Source: Desulfobacteraceae bacterium UBA2174
GTDB lineage: Bacteria; Desulfobacterota; Desulfobacteria; Desulfobacterales; UBA2174
Assembly (NCBI GenBank): GCA_002327445.1
Contig: DCWA01000035.1
Location: 62,001 to 126,000, forward strand
DNA length: 64,000 nucleotides
Reading direction: 5' to 3'
Made by a program: the position numbers and the translations under genes. This document shows, one piece after another, positions 52,771 to 61,074 of the stretch. The notes beneath the pieces are model-generated. The model saw only the letters and a program-made list of their open reading frames with translations. It ran no database searches and had not been told where the DNA came from. The first letter of the stretch is position 1. Every line of letters begins with the position of its first letter.

Positions 52771-54099
52771 ATGGGCAAAGCGGGATCCCTGATCCGCCAA
52801 AGGCTCGAACCGTTTCACCGGACCGTCTGGCATACGCGCCGGGGGGATTGGTCCACCATCCAGTGGATGGGAATCCGGCTGGTGCGCACCGCCATCTTCG
52901 CCGCCAGCCAATTCAACCGCCACAAGGGGTCGTTGCGCGCCTCGGCGCTGACCTTCTATTCACTGCTCTCCCTGGTGCCCGTGGCCGCCCTGGCCTTCGG
53001 CATCGCCAAGGGATTCGGCTTCGAAAAACGGCTTCAACAGGAGCTCCTGGAAAGACTCGCCGCCCAGCAGGAGGTGATGGCCCGGGTCATCGGGTTCGCC
53101 CAGAACATGCTGGAAAACACCCGGAGCGGGATGGTCGCCGGGGTGGGCATCGTCGTGCTCTTCTGGTCGGTGATCAAGGTGCTGGGCAATATCGAAAGCG
53201 CCTTCAACCACATCTGGGAGGTGCGGCCGCGCACCGTGGCGCGCAAGCTGACCGACTATCTGGCCATCGTGCTCATCGGTCCGGTGCTGGTGATCCTCTC
53301 CAGCGGTGTCACGGTTTTCATCACCACCCACGTCACGGACATCAGCGGCCGCTTCGCCCTGCTGCAAATGGCCGGGCCGGCCATTTATGCCGCCCTCAAA
53401 CTGCTGCCCTACGCCCTGATCTGGATCCTCTTTACCCTCGTGTACCTGATCATGCCCAACACCCGGGTGCGCCCGGGCAGTGCCCTGCTGGCCGGGGTGC
53501 TCGCCGGCACCGCCTTCCAGGCGCTCCAGGGCGCCTACATTCATTTTCAGATCTTCGTCGCCAAGTACAACGCCATCTACGGCAGCTTCGCCGCCCTGCC
53601 CCTCTTCCTGGCCTGGCTGCAGACCAGTTGGCTCATCGTCCTTGCGGGAGGCGAAATTTCTCACGCGTACCAGAACGCCAACCGCCTGGATCTCCTCCAT
53701 GCCGATGAAGCGATGAGCATCTCGGAAACCAAGCTCCTCGCCCTGACGATCTGCCGCCACGTGGTGGGCCTGTTTCAGCGGGGCTCGCCCGCCCAGACCG
53801 CGGCCCAGATCGCCGAGGCCCTGTCCATTTCCCCGGAGGTGGTCGGCCGGCTCATCGATCTGCTGGTGAAGGCCGGAATCCTGGTCAAAATCGATTTGGA
53901 CAGCGGTAGCGCCAAGGCGTTTCAACCGGCCCGGGACATCGACGGATTGACGGTCAACGCAGTGGTGGCCGCGGTGGAAAACGTCTCCGGAGAACGTTAC
54001 GGGACGCTGCCGCTGGCCCGGCCGGCCGCCGAAGCCCTGGCGGCCTTGCACGCCGAGTTGGAGCGATCTCCCGCCAACCGGCGCATCGCCGATCTTTAA
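52771..54099 (+). CDS. YihY/BrkB-family membrane protein with C-terminal winged helix
   Basis: Inner-membrane protein of the YihY (formerly RNase BN, virulence factor BrkB) family, 442 aa. A cytoplasmic N-terminus precedes Ala-Ser-Ala-Leu-Thr-Phe-Tyr-Ser-Leu-Leu-Ser-Leu-Val-Pro at the first helix; six hydrophobic helices follow to about 310. The extra ~110-residue C-terminus (Ala-Gln-Thr-Ala-Ala-Gln-Ile-Ala-Glu-Ala-Leu) looks like a winged-helix DNA-binding domain, a known addition in some family members. Molecular function unresolved. No good ribosome-binding site; it lies 8 bases after the previous gene. Confidence 0.85.
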   Translation: MGKAGSLIRQRLEPFHRTVWHTRRGDWSTIQWMGIRLVRTAIFAASQFNRHKGSLRASALTFYSLLSLVPVAALAFGIAKGFGFEKRLQQELLERLAAQQEVMARVIGFAQNMLENTRSGMVAGVGIVVLFWSVIKVLGNIESAFNHIWEVRPRTVARKLTDYLAIVLIGPVLVILSSGVTVFITTHVTDISGRFALLQMAGPAIYAALKLLPYALIWILFTLVYLIMPNTRVRPGSALLAGVLAGTAFQALQGAYIHFQIFVAKYNAIYGSFAALPLFLAWLQTSWLIVLAGGEISHAYQNANRLDLLHADEAMSISETKLLALTICRHVVGLFQRGSPAQTAAQIAEALSISPEVVGRLIDLLVKAGILVKIDLDSGSAKAFQPARDIDGLTVNAVVAAVENVSGERYGTLPLARPAAEALAALHAELERSPANRRIADL

Positions 54100-54131
54100 C
54101 CCGCAAGCCAACCCTTCGGAGGGGAATCTCA

Positions 54132-54761
54132 ATGGACCAAGTCGGCCACATCACCCACCTCATCGCCTTGACCATGGGTGCCGCCTGGGCCGCCGGTATC
54201 AACCTCTACGCAGCCATCGCCACGCTGGGCATCCTTGGCGCCACGGGCAACATGACCTTGCCGCCGGACTTGCAGGTCCTGAGCGACCCGCTGGTGATCG
54301 GCGCCGCCTGCCTCATGTACGCGGTGGAATTTTTCGCCGACAAGATGCCCGGCGTGGACACCGGCTGGGACACGATCCACACCTTTATCCGGATTCCGGC
54401 CGGCGCGCTGCTGGCCGCCGGCGCGGTGGGGGATATGAATCCGGCCGTCAGTCTGGCCGCGGCTCTTCTCGGGGGCACCCTGGCCGCCGGCAGCCACGGT
54501 TTGAAGGCCGGTTCACGCTTGCTCATCAACACCTCGCCGGAGCCGTTCAGCAACTGGACGGCCTCCCTCGCGGAAGACGTCCTGGTGATCGGCGGCATCT
54601 GGACGGCCGTGCACCACCCCTGGCTGTTTCTTTTTCTCTTGGTCTTGTTCATCCTTTTCGCCATCTGGATGCTGCCCAAATTGTGGTGTGGCATCCGCCT
54701 GCTCGCCGCCAAGATCAAGCAGATGTTCACCCCGCGGCAGCCGTCGCCGCCCGTGCAGTGA
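54132..54761 (+). CDS. DUF4126 membrane protein
   Basis: A 209-aa membrane protein of the DUF4126 family with about four to five hydrophobic helices. The N-terminal helix contains Ala-Trp-Ala-Ala-Gly-Ile-Asn-Leu-Tyr-Ala, and Glu-Phe-Phe-Ala-Asp-Lys-Met-Pro is a characteristic cytoplasmic loop; Leu-Lys-Ala-Gly-Ser-Arg follows. Function unknown. GGAGGGGA precedes the ATG. Its stop overlaps the DUF3108 GTG start. Confidence 0.82.
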   Translation: MDQVGHITHLIALTMGAAWAAGINLYAAIATLGILGATGNMTLPPDLQVLSDPLVIGAACLMYAVEFFADKMPGVDTGWDTIHTFIRIPAGALLAAGAVGDMNPAVSLAAALLGGTLAAGSHGLKAGSRLLINTSPEPFSNWTASLAEDVLVIGGIWTAVHHPWLFLFLLVLFILFAIWMLPKLWCGIRLLAAKIKQMFTPRQPSPPVQ

Positions 54762-55591
54762 AATCGAACCGCGAAGGCTTGGGCAAACATCGCCGGTGGT
54801 GGATCGGCGCCGTTGCAGGGGTGCTGGCTTGCTGCGCGGCGGTGGCGTCGGAACCGCCGGCACGGGGGCAAATGCCGGACGGCGAGCGGCTCGTCTACCA
54901 GATCCGGTGGATGCAGATTCCGGCCGGGGAAGCCGTCCTCGAGACGGCCGCAGCGGGCCGTTTCGACGGCCGCCCGGCGCGCCATTTCATCATGACGGTG
55001 CGCACCAACGACTTCGTGGACACCTTTTACAAGGTCCGCAGCCGCATCGAATCCTGGACGGATGCCGAATTGACCCGTTCCCTGCGATATCGCAAGCAAC
55101 AGCGGGAAGGGAACCACCGCCCCCGCGACGAACGCGTGGATTTCAACTGGTCCAATCGATCCGTTATTCACAGCAACCGCAATCGGACCCGTGCCCCCCT
55201 CTTTGTTCCGCCGAGCACACTGGACCCCCTGGCGGCACTTTACTTCACCCGTGAGGCGCCTTTGCGCACCGGCGACGAGATCACCCGACCGGTCACCGAC
55301 GGCAAGAAGATTGTCACCGGCCGGGCGCGGGTGGTGGGCAGGGAACGCATCCAGGTTCCCGCCGGGGTGTTTGACACGGTGATGATCGAACCGGATTTGC
55401 GGGATGTGGGCGGGGTGTTCGAAAAAAGCCCCGAAGCCCGCATCCAGCTGTGGCTCAGCGATGACGAACGCCGGATTCCGGTGCGGGTGCACAGCAAGGT
55501 GGTAGTGGGCTACTTCGTCGGCGAATTGACGGCCATGCAGGGGGGCAGCGCCGGCATCGATGCCCGAATCCCTTCGGTCGCAATCCCCTGA
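54758..55591 (+). CDS. DUF3108 exported protein
   Basis: A 277-aa secreted protein. A basic N-terminus and hydrophobic signal (about 13-31, ending near Ala-Ser) precede a DUF3108 beta-rich domain, with Leu-Val-Tyr-Gln-Ile-Arg-Trp and Leu-Asp-Pro-Leu-Ala-Ala-Leu-Tyr. The fold is related to lipocalin-like envelope proteins. The start is GTG at 54758, sharing GTGA with DUF4126. It is probably periplasmic, and mrcB follows 15 bases later, suggesting an envelope role. Confidence 0.82.
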   Translation: MKSNREGLGKHRRWWIGAVAGVLACCAAVASEPPARGQMPDGERLVYQIRWMQIPAGEAVLETAAAGRFDGRPARHFIMTVRTNDFVDTFYKVRSRIESWTDAELTRSLRYRKQQREGNHRPRDERVDFNWSNRSVIHSNRNRTRAPLFVPPSTLDPLAALYFTREAPLRTGDEITRPVTDGKKIVTGRARVVGRERIQVPAGVFDTVMIEPDLRDVGGVFEKSPEARIQLWLSDDERRIPVRVHSKVVVGYFVGELTAMQGGSAGIDARIPSVAIP

Positions 55592-55606
55592 CAGGAACTT
55601 TCGGTC

Positions 55607-57949
55607 ATGACCTCGCCACATGCCAAGAAAGGGAAAAAAGGTTTTCGACCGGCGCGCTTCATCGCCCGGCTCGCGGCCCTGCTCCTGCTGCTGGCGGTTC
55701 TGGGAGCGACTGCTTATGGATGGTCCCTCTCCCGCGATGTGGAGAAACGCTTTTCCGGCCGCCGCTGGAGCATTCCCTCGACGGTCTTCAGCGACACGAC
55801 CATCCTCTACCCCGGTCAGCGGATGAAGACGGCATCCCTCTCGGACAAGTTCAAGCGTCTGGGATATCGACCTGTGGACCGGAAACCGGAGCAAAAGGGC
55901 GAGCTCCGGTCAAGGGGTTCATCCTTCGAAGCATTTCTCAAGGATATTCATCTACCCATTCTGGAAAGAGACGGATTTCCTGTCAAAATAGATATTCAGA
56001 AAGAAACTATTTCCAAGATCAGCCATGGCCGAACCGGTGAAATGATCCCGCTGTTGGAGCTGGAACCGGAAGAACTGATGCATTTCTTCGGCCCGGAGCG
56101 TGAACAGCGCCGCCTCATCTCCATCGAGGCGGTTCCCGAACACGTCAAGCGGGCATTCATGGCGGCCGAGGACACCCGCTTCGAGGACCATTTCGGCCTG
56201 GACCTGCGCGGGATTTTCCGCGCCGCCGTCGTCAATTTCCGCCACGGGGGAATCCGCCAGGGCGGCTCCACCATCACCCAGCAGTTGGCCAAGAACTATT
56301 TCCTGACGCCGGAGAAGACCTTCACCCGAAAAATCAGGGAAATGATCCTGGCCCTGGTCATCGAGCAGATGTACACCAAGGACCAGATTCTCGAGATCTA
56401 CCTCAACGAGGTCTACTTCGGCCAGAAGGGGTCGGTGGCGGTGAACGGCCTGGGAGAAGCGGCGTCTTTTTACTTCGGCAAGCCGGCCGCCGAACTGAAC
56501 CTGGCGGAGGGCGCGGCCCTCGCCGGTCTGCTCCGGGCGCCCAACCGCGATTCGCCGTACGTGGACCTTCAGCGCGCCCGGCAGCGCCGCGATCAGGTCC
56601 TCAACACCATGGCCGACCAGGGATGGATCTCGGCGGCGGACCGCGCCGCTGCCGCGGCATCCCCCTTGAAACCGGCCGGTTTTACCGCCTACGGCAAAAA
56701 AGCCCCCTACTTCATGGATCACCTTACCCGGCAGGCCGAGGATCTCTACTCCAGGGAAGACCTCTCGCAACTGGGGCTTTCCATTTTCACCACCCTCGAC
56801 ACCGCCGTGCAGCAGGCGGCGGAAACGGCCCTGGAAGTCGGATTGGCCCGCCTGGAGAAGCAGAACCCTTCCCTGCGCCGCCAAGAGCCCGGCAGCCGCC
56901 TGCAAGGGGCGATCATCGTCATGCAGCCCAAGACCGGCTATATATTGGCCATGGTGGGAGGCCGGGATTACGGGGCCAGCCAATTCAACCGCATCACCCG
57001 GGCCCGGCGGCAGCCAGGCAGCGCTTTCAAGCCCTTCGTCTTTCTCAGCGCCCTGGACCGCTTCAGCCCGTCTTCGGTCCTTTCCAACGCCCCGGCGGTC
57101 TACCCCGTTGAGGGAAAGGAGTGGCGGCCGCAGAATTTTTCACCCATGGCCGAGCAGTCCGTCACCATGAGAACGGCCCTGGCCCGGTCCATCAACATCG
57201 CCACGGTGGACCTGGCCATGAAAACCGGCCTGGACAAGGTGATCCAGACCGCATCGGCCTTCGGTTTTTCCACGCCCCTGGAGCCGCACCCCAGTTTGGC
57301 GCTGGGCGCCATGGAGGTCATCCCCCTGGAGCTGGCGCGGGCCTACTGCGCCTTCGCCGCCGACGGCGTGCTGCCCGCCCCCCTGGCACTGAGGGAAATC
57401 AGCGACGCCGAAGGCCAGATGCTCGACCGGCGCCACATGGCCGTCGATGAGGTGGTTCCTGCCGACAAGGCATTCCTGATCAACTCGATGCTCAACAGCG
57501 TGACGGTCCAGGGGACGGCCAGTTCCCTGAAGCGCCTCGGCATCCACCCGCCGGTAGCCGGCAAGACCGGAACCACCAACGATTCACGGGACGCCTGGTT
57601 CGTCGGCTATACTCCCGAAATCCTGGCCCTGGTCTGGGTCGGTTGCGACGACGGGTCTTCCATGGGCGGCACCGGCGCCTCGGCGGCCCTGCCCATCTGG
57701 GCGGATCTGATGCGCCGCATTCCGCAGTATCTCTCCGGCGCCTGGTTCCAGCGGCCGTCAGGAATCGTGGACCGGGTGATCTGCGCCGAAAGCGGTCAGT
57801 TGGCCATCACCGGCCGCTGCCCGCAGCCGGTGCGGGAACTCTTCCTCGAAGGCCTGGCGCCCACGGAAAGCTGCCCCCTTCATCGACCGCCCCGGAACCC
57901 GTTTCAAAAATTTTACGAGGAGGTAAAAGAATTTGTCGACCAACTATAG
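55607..57949 (+). CDS. mrcB: Class A penicillin-binding protein, PBP1b-like
   Basis: Bifunctional peptidoglycan glycosyltransferase/transpeptidase of 780 aa. A cytoplasmic basic tail and one transmembrane helix (about 22-44) are followed by a small UB2H-like segment (Leu-Gly-Tyr-Arg near 89). The GT51 domain carries Ala-Glu-Asp-Thr-Arg-Phe-Glu-Asp-His (catalytic Glu about 187) and Gln-Gly-Gly-Ser-Thr-Ile-Thr-Gln-Gln. In the transpeptidase domain are Ser-Ala-Phe-Lys (Ser about 472), a Ser-Ile-Asn motif, and Lys-Thr-Gly-Thr-Thr (about 653). Length and order match PBP1b. It polymerises lipid II flipped by MurJ. The next gene starts inside its 3' end. Confidence 0.93.
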   Translation: MTSPHAKKGKKGFRPARFIARLAALLLLLAVLGATAYGWSLSRDVEKRFSGRRWSIPSTVFSDTTILYPGQRMKTASLSDKFKRLGYRPVDRKPEQKGELRSRGSSFEAFLKDIHLPILERDGFPVKIDIQKETISKISHGRTGEMIPLLELEPEELMHFFGPEREQRRLISIEAVPEHVKRAFMAAEDTRFEDHFGLDLRGIFRAAVVNFRHGGIRQGGSTITQQLAKNYFLTPEKTFTRKIREMILALVIEQMYTKDQILEIYLNEVYFGQKGSVAVNGLGEAASFYFGKPAAELNLAEGAALAGLLRAPNRDSPYVDLQRARQRRDQVLNTMADQGWISAADRAAAAASPLKPAGFTAYGKKAPYFMDHLTRQAEDLYSREDLSQLGLSIFTTLDTAVQQAAETALEVGLARLEKQNPSLRRQEPGSRLQGAIIVMQPKTGYILAMVGGRDYGASQFNRITRARRQPGSAFKPFVFLSALDRFSPSSVLSNAPAVYPVEGKEWRPQNFSPMAEQSVTMRTALARSINIATVDLAMKTGLDKVIQTASAFGFSTPLEPHPSLALGAMEVIPLELARAYCAFAADGVLPAPLALREISDAEGQMLDRRHMAVDEVVPADKAFLINSMLNSVTVQGTASSLKRLGIHPPVAGKTGTTNDSRDAWFVGYTPEILALVWVGCDDGSSMGGTGASAALPIWADLMRRIPQYLSGAWFQRPSGIVDRVICAESGQLAITGRCPQPVRELFLEGLAPTESCPLHRPPRNPFQKFYEEVKEFVDQL

Positions 57950-58403
57950 CCGTTTCAAGACATTGCTGGCCCTGGTGCTGCTGCTGGGGATGGCGGGATG
58001 CGCCGGCGTGCCCACCCGCTCCGTCCCCCCGCCGGCCCCTGCACCCGCCTCCCGGCCGGCCCCCGAAGCTCCCGTGGCGAGCCTCTATCCCACCGAATCG
58101 ATCCGAACCCCGCCGGCGCGGGCACAGGCCTCCCTGCGCTTGACCGAACAGGCCCGGCAGCTCATCGCCGCGCGCAAGGCGGACGAGGCGATCCGGACCC
58201 TGGAGAAGGCCCTGAACATCGATCCGCAAAACGGACGCAGCTACTATTACCTCGCCGAAGCCTGGATTCTGAAGGGCGATCCGAACCGAGCCGCGAAATT
58301 CAACCGCTTGGCCGAATCCCACCTGGGGAACGACCGGGACTGGAGATCGAAGGTCAGCGACCAAAAACAGCGGATCCATAAAAATCTGGCTCGAACGCCA
58401 TAA
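57933..58403 (+). CDS. TPR-containing lipoprotein
   Basis: A 156-aa outer- or periplasmic lipoprotein: a lipobox-like Met-Ala-Gly-Cys near 20-23 ends the signal peptide, then a Pro/Ala-rich linker and two helices forming a TPR-like unit (Asp-Glu-Ala-Ile-Arg-Thr-Leu-Glu-Lys-Ala-Leu, then Tyr-Tyr-Tyr-Leu-Ala-Glu-Ala). The start is TTG at 57933, fixed by a strong GAGGAGGT (57917-57924) 8 bases upstream, both inside mrcB, with a 17-base overlap. It may be a cofactor of the PBP, as LpoB is for PBP1b, though it does not look homologous to LpoB. Confidence 0.83.
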   Translation: MSTNYSRFKTLLALVLLLGMAGCAGVPTRSVPPPAPAPASRPAPEAPVASLYPTESIRTPPARAQASLRLTEQARQLIAARKADEAIRTLEKALNIDPQNGRSYYYLAEAWILKGDPNRAAKFNRLAESHLGNDRDWRSKVSDQKQRIHKNLARTP

Positions 58404-58412
58404 GGGGAATCG

Positions 58413-59495
58413 ATGACGTTTTCCAAAGACCAGCTGCTGGCCATCATCACAGACATCGCGCCCAATCCCTTGCTCCAGGCGCTGATGATCATCTTCGTCT
58501 TTTTTGTTTTAGCCAAAATTTTCGACCTGGTGCTGGTGCGCTTCGTCCGCCGCTGGATCGCCCGGGCCCATTTCACTCTGGACGACAGCTTCCTGGAAAT
58601 CGTACACCGCCCGGTTTTCGTCAGTATCATGCTCGTGGGCCTGGGCCTTGCCGCCGAACGCCTGCAACTGCCGCCCAGGGTGGATTTCATCACCTTGGGG
58701 GGACTGAAAACGGTGGCCATCTTTCTGTGGTCCATGGCGGCAGCCCGCTTCCTGAGGCTCCTGCTGGGATTCGTGAGCCGGGACCAGCGGCGGTTCGCCT
58801 TCATCCAGGAACGCACCCTGCCCCTGCTTAACAACCTGCTGATCATCGTGGTGACGGCCCTGGCCGTTTACTTCATCTTCCCGGCGTGGCAAATCGACGT
58901 CACCGCCTGGATGGCCTCGGCGGGAATTCTTGGTCTGGCGATCTCTTTTGCCGCCAAGGACACCCTGGCCAACCTCTTCTCGGGGGTCTTCATCGTTGCC
59001 GATGCCCCCTACAAACTCGGCGACTTCATCGTTCTGGATTCCGGCGAACGCGGTGAGGTGCCCCATATCGGCATCCGCTCCACCCGTTTGCTCACCCGCG
59101 ACGACGTGGAGGTCACCGTGCCCAACTCCATCATGGGCAACGCCAAGATCACCAACGAGTCCGGTGGACCCCACGAGAAATATCGCCTGCGGGTCAAGGT
59201 GGGAGTGGCCTACGGATCGGATATCGACATGGTCCATGCCGTACTTCTGGACGTGGCCAACCGCCACCCGGATGTGGCCCGGGAGCCGGCGCCGCGGGTC
59301 CGGTTCCGTGCCTTCGGCGATTCGAGCCTCGATCACGAACTGCTCTGCTGGGTGGAGAAACCGGTGAAACGCGGGGTGGTGCTCCACCTGCTCAACACGG
59401 AAATCTACAAACGCTTCATGGCGGAAAAGATCGAAATCCCCTTTCCCCGGAGGGATGTGCATCTCTATCCAGCCCAGAGCCCGACGGAATGCTGA
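58413..59495 (+). CDS. MscS-family mechanosensitive ion channel
   Basis: A 360-aa small-conductance channel protein. About four to five N-terminal hydrophobic helices precede the pore helix with Ala-Ser-Ala-Gly-Ile-Leu-Gly-Leu-Ala and Ala-Ala-Lys-Asp-Thr-Leu-Ala-Asn-Leu-Phe-Ser-Gly. The MscS beta domain follows (Gly-Asp-Phe-Ile-Val-Leu, Thr-Val-Pro-Asn-Ser), then the alpha/beta C-terminal domain. It releases solutes on hypo-osmotic shock. Placed with other envelope genes, 9 bases after the lipoprotein. Confidence 0.92.
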   Translation: MTFSKDQLLAIITDIAPNPLLQALMIIFVFFVLAKIFDLVLVRFVRRWIARAHFTLDDSFLEIVHRPVFVSIMLVGLGLAAERLQLPPRVDFITLGGLKTVAIFLWSMAAARFLRLLLGFVSRDQRRFAFIQERTLPLLNNLLIIVVTALAVYFIFPAWQIDVTAWMASAGILGLAISFAAKDTLANLFSGVFIVADAPYKLGDFIVLDSGERGEVPHIGIRSTRLLTRDDVEVTVPNSIMGNAKITNESGGPHEKYRLRVKVGVAYGSDIDMVHAVLLDVANRHPDVAREPAPRVRFRAFGDSSLDHELLCWVEKPVKRGVVLHLLNTEIYKRFMAEKIEIPFPRRDVHLYPAQSPTEC

Positions 59496-59555
59496 ACGTG
59501 ATGAGGCTTTCTTCCAGAAACCCTCCCGGTGGGCGCTGGCGAGGGAGTTGAAGTG

Positions 59556-60527
59556 ATGTTTTGGGCCATTGTTGCCGTCATTGCCGGAATGATCCTGCTT
59601 GTCTGGAGCGCCGACCGCTTCGTGCTCGGGGCTTCAGCCACCGCTCAGTATCTGGGCATGCCACCACTGCTTATCGGCATGGTCATCATGGGATTCGGCA
59701 CCTCGGCGCCCGAAATGGTCATCTCGGCCCTGGCAACGGCCCAGGGGAACCCGGGATTGGCCCTGGGAAACGCCTTCGGATCCAACGTCGCCAATATCGG
59801 CCTGATCCTGGGAACCACGGCCCTCATCAGTCCCATCGAAATCCCATCCAGGGTTCTACGAAAAGAACTGCCCCTGCTCATGGCGGTCACCATGCTGATG
59901 GTCTGGTGGCTGCTGGACGGCCACCTGACACGCTTCGAGGCCATTTGGATGCTGATCCTGTTCATCGGCCTCCTCGCCTGGTGGATCCGGCAGGGGATGC
60001 GCCGGGAAACCGACAGCCCGGCAAAGGAAACGGCGGCCTCGCTCCCGGGACAGCCGCCGTTTCTCGGCCTTGCACTTTTCTGGCTGTTGCTGGGACTGGT
60101 CATGCTGTTTGCCAGCTCCCGGATGCTGGTCTGGGGGGCGGTGGAAATCGCCCGTTGGTTCGTGGTGAGCGATCTGGTCATCGGATTGACCATCGTTTCC
60201 CTGGGCACGTCGCTGCCCGAGTTGGCCGCTTCGATTGTGGCCGCCTTGAAGGGCGAGCACGACATTGCCCTGGGCAACGTCATCGGCTCCAATCTCTTTA
60301 ACACCCTTGCCGTGGTGGGCATCGCCGGCGCGATTCATCCCGTGGTGGTGGAACCGCAAATCTTCTCCCGCGACATCCCCGTGATGGCGGCAATCACCGC
60401 TTCACTGTTCATCCTTGGTTACGGTAGCAAGGGTCCTGGCCGCATCAACCGCTTGAAGGGAGGAGCGCTGATGTTATGCTATATCAGTTATATGGGGTAC
60501 CTGGCCGCCGCAATAGTGAACCCATAG
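59556..60527 (+). CDS. Calcium/sodium antiporter (CaCA family, YrbG-like)
   Basis: A 323-aa cation exchanger with ten or eleven hydrophobic helices in two inverted halves. The alpha repeats are Gly-Phe-Gly-Thr-Ser-Ala-Pro-Glu-Met (about 48) and Ser-Leu-Gly-Thr-Ser-Leu-Pro-Glu-Leu (about 217), each with the ion-binding Glu, and each is followed by Gly-Asn-x-x-Gly-Ser-Asn. It exchanges Ca2+ for Na+ or H+. GGGAG lies 9 bases before ATG 59556; a GTG at 59529 is open too. Last gene before a 547-base non-coding stretch. Confidence 0.92.
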   Translation: MFWAIVAVIAGMILLVWSADRFVLGASATAQYLGMPPLLIGMVIMGFGTSAPEMVISALATAQGNPGLALGNAFGSNVANIGLILGTTALISPIEIPSRVLRKELPLLMAVTMLMVWWLLDGHLTRFEAIWMLILFIGLLAWWIRQGMRRETDSPAKETAASLPGQPPFLGLALFWLLLGLVMLFASSRMLVWGAVEIARWFVVSDLVIGLTIVSLGTSLPELAASIVAALKGEHDIALGNVIGSNLFNTLAVVGIAGAIHPVVVEPQIFSRDIPVMAAITASLFILGYGSKGPGRINRLKGGALMLCYISYMGYLAAAIVNP

Positions 60528-60549
60528 AAAGAATTTGAATCTCATCGTC

Positions 60550-60993
60550 ACGGACGGTTAGCGGCGAGTTTTCCGGTGCGCCGGATTGATGGTGGTTTGC
60601 GGACACCGGCGGCTCGGTTCTCTACGAGTGTTTTGCTATCTTTCAGCCATCTGAAACTGCCGGGGCGCCCAGAAGAGCTTTTGCCAAACGCTTCCTCCAC
60701 CCGCTTCTCACCCGGCGGGAGCAAGCCGTGCTGGACCGCCGCCCCGGAACTGTCTGAAGCGCTTACCGTCCGTTGGACCGGACAGTACTCTGCTTGGGCC
60801 AAAGAAGTGATTCTTTTCAGTACGGCAGTGCCACATGGCCAACGTTGCGGCCCGGTCCGGGCTTACGGACGGTTGGCGGCGAGTTTTCCGGGGCGCCGGA
60901 TCCAGAGCGTTTTGCGGACGCCAGCGCCACAGTCACCGAAGTGTCTTCTGCTATTTTTCAGTCTTCTGAAACTACAGAGATGCCCAAGACGCC
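60550..60993. repeat. Diverged direct repeats in a 547-base non-coding stretch
   Basis: Copy A (60550-60658) and copy B (60865-60973) align without gaps over 109 bases with about 78% identity by hand, both beginning ACGGACGGTT(A/G)GCGGCGAG. Homology fades after 60677 and 60993. The 9-mer ACGGACGGT occurs in both and inverted (60764-60772). The stretch has no credible gene: short frames on either strand have no ribosome-binding site or family signal. The rest, up to 61074, holds an ATTACT/AGTAAT hairpin and no other recognised signal. Confidence 0.55.
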
Positions 60994-61074
60994 TGCAAAT
61001 CCTCAGGCATCCTGGGCACTCCTTTAAATAGGCTTCAAATTACTGAAAAGTAATACAAAAAAGGTCCGGCGCCG

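Noticed and set aside
60576..61031. 151-codon frame across the two direct repeats, and minus-strand frame 60548-60802
   Set aside because: No Shine-Dalgarno or family signal, low-complexity Arg/Pro/Ser composition; the frame is open because of GC bias and the repeat period divisible by three.
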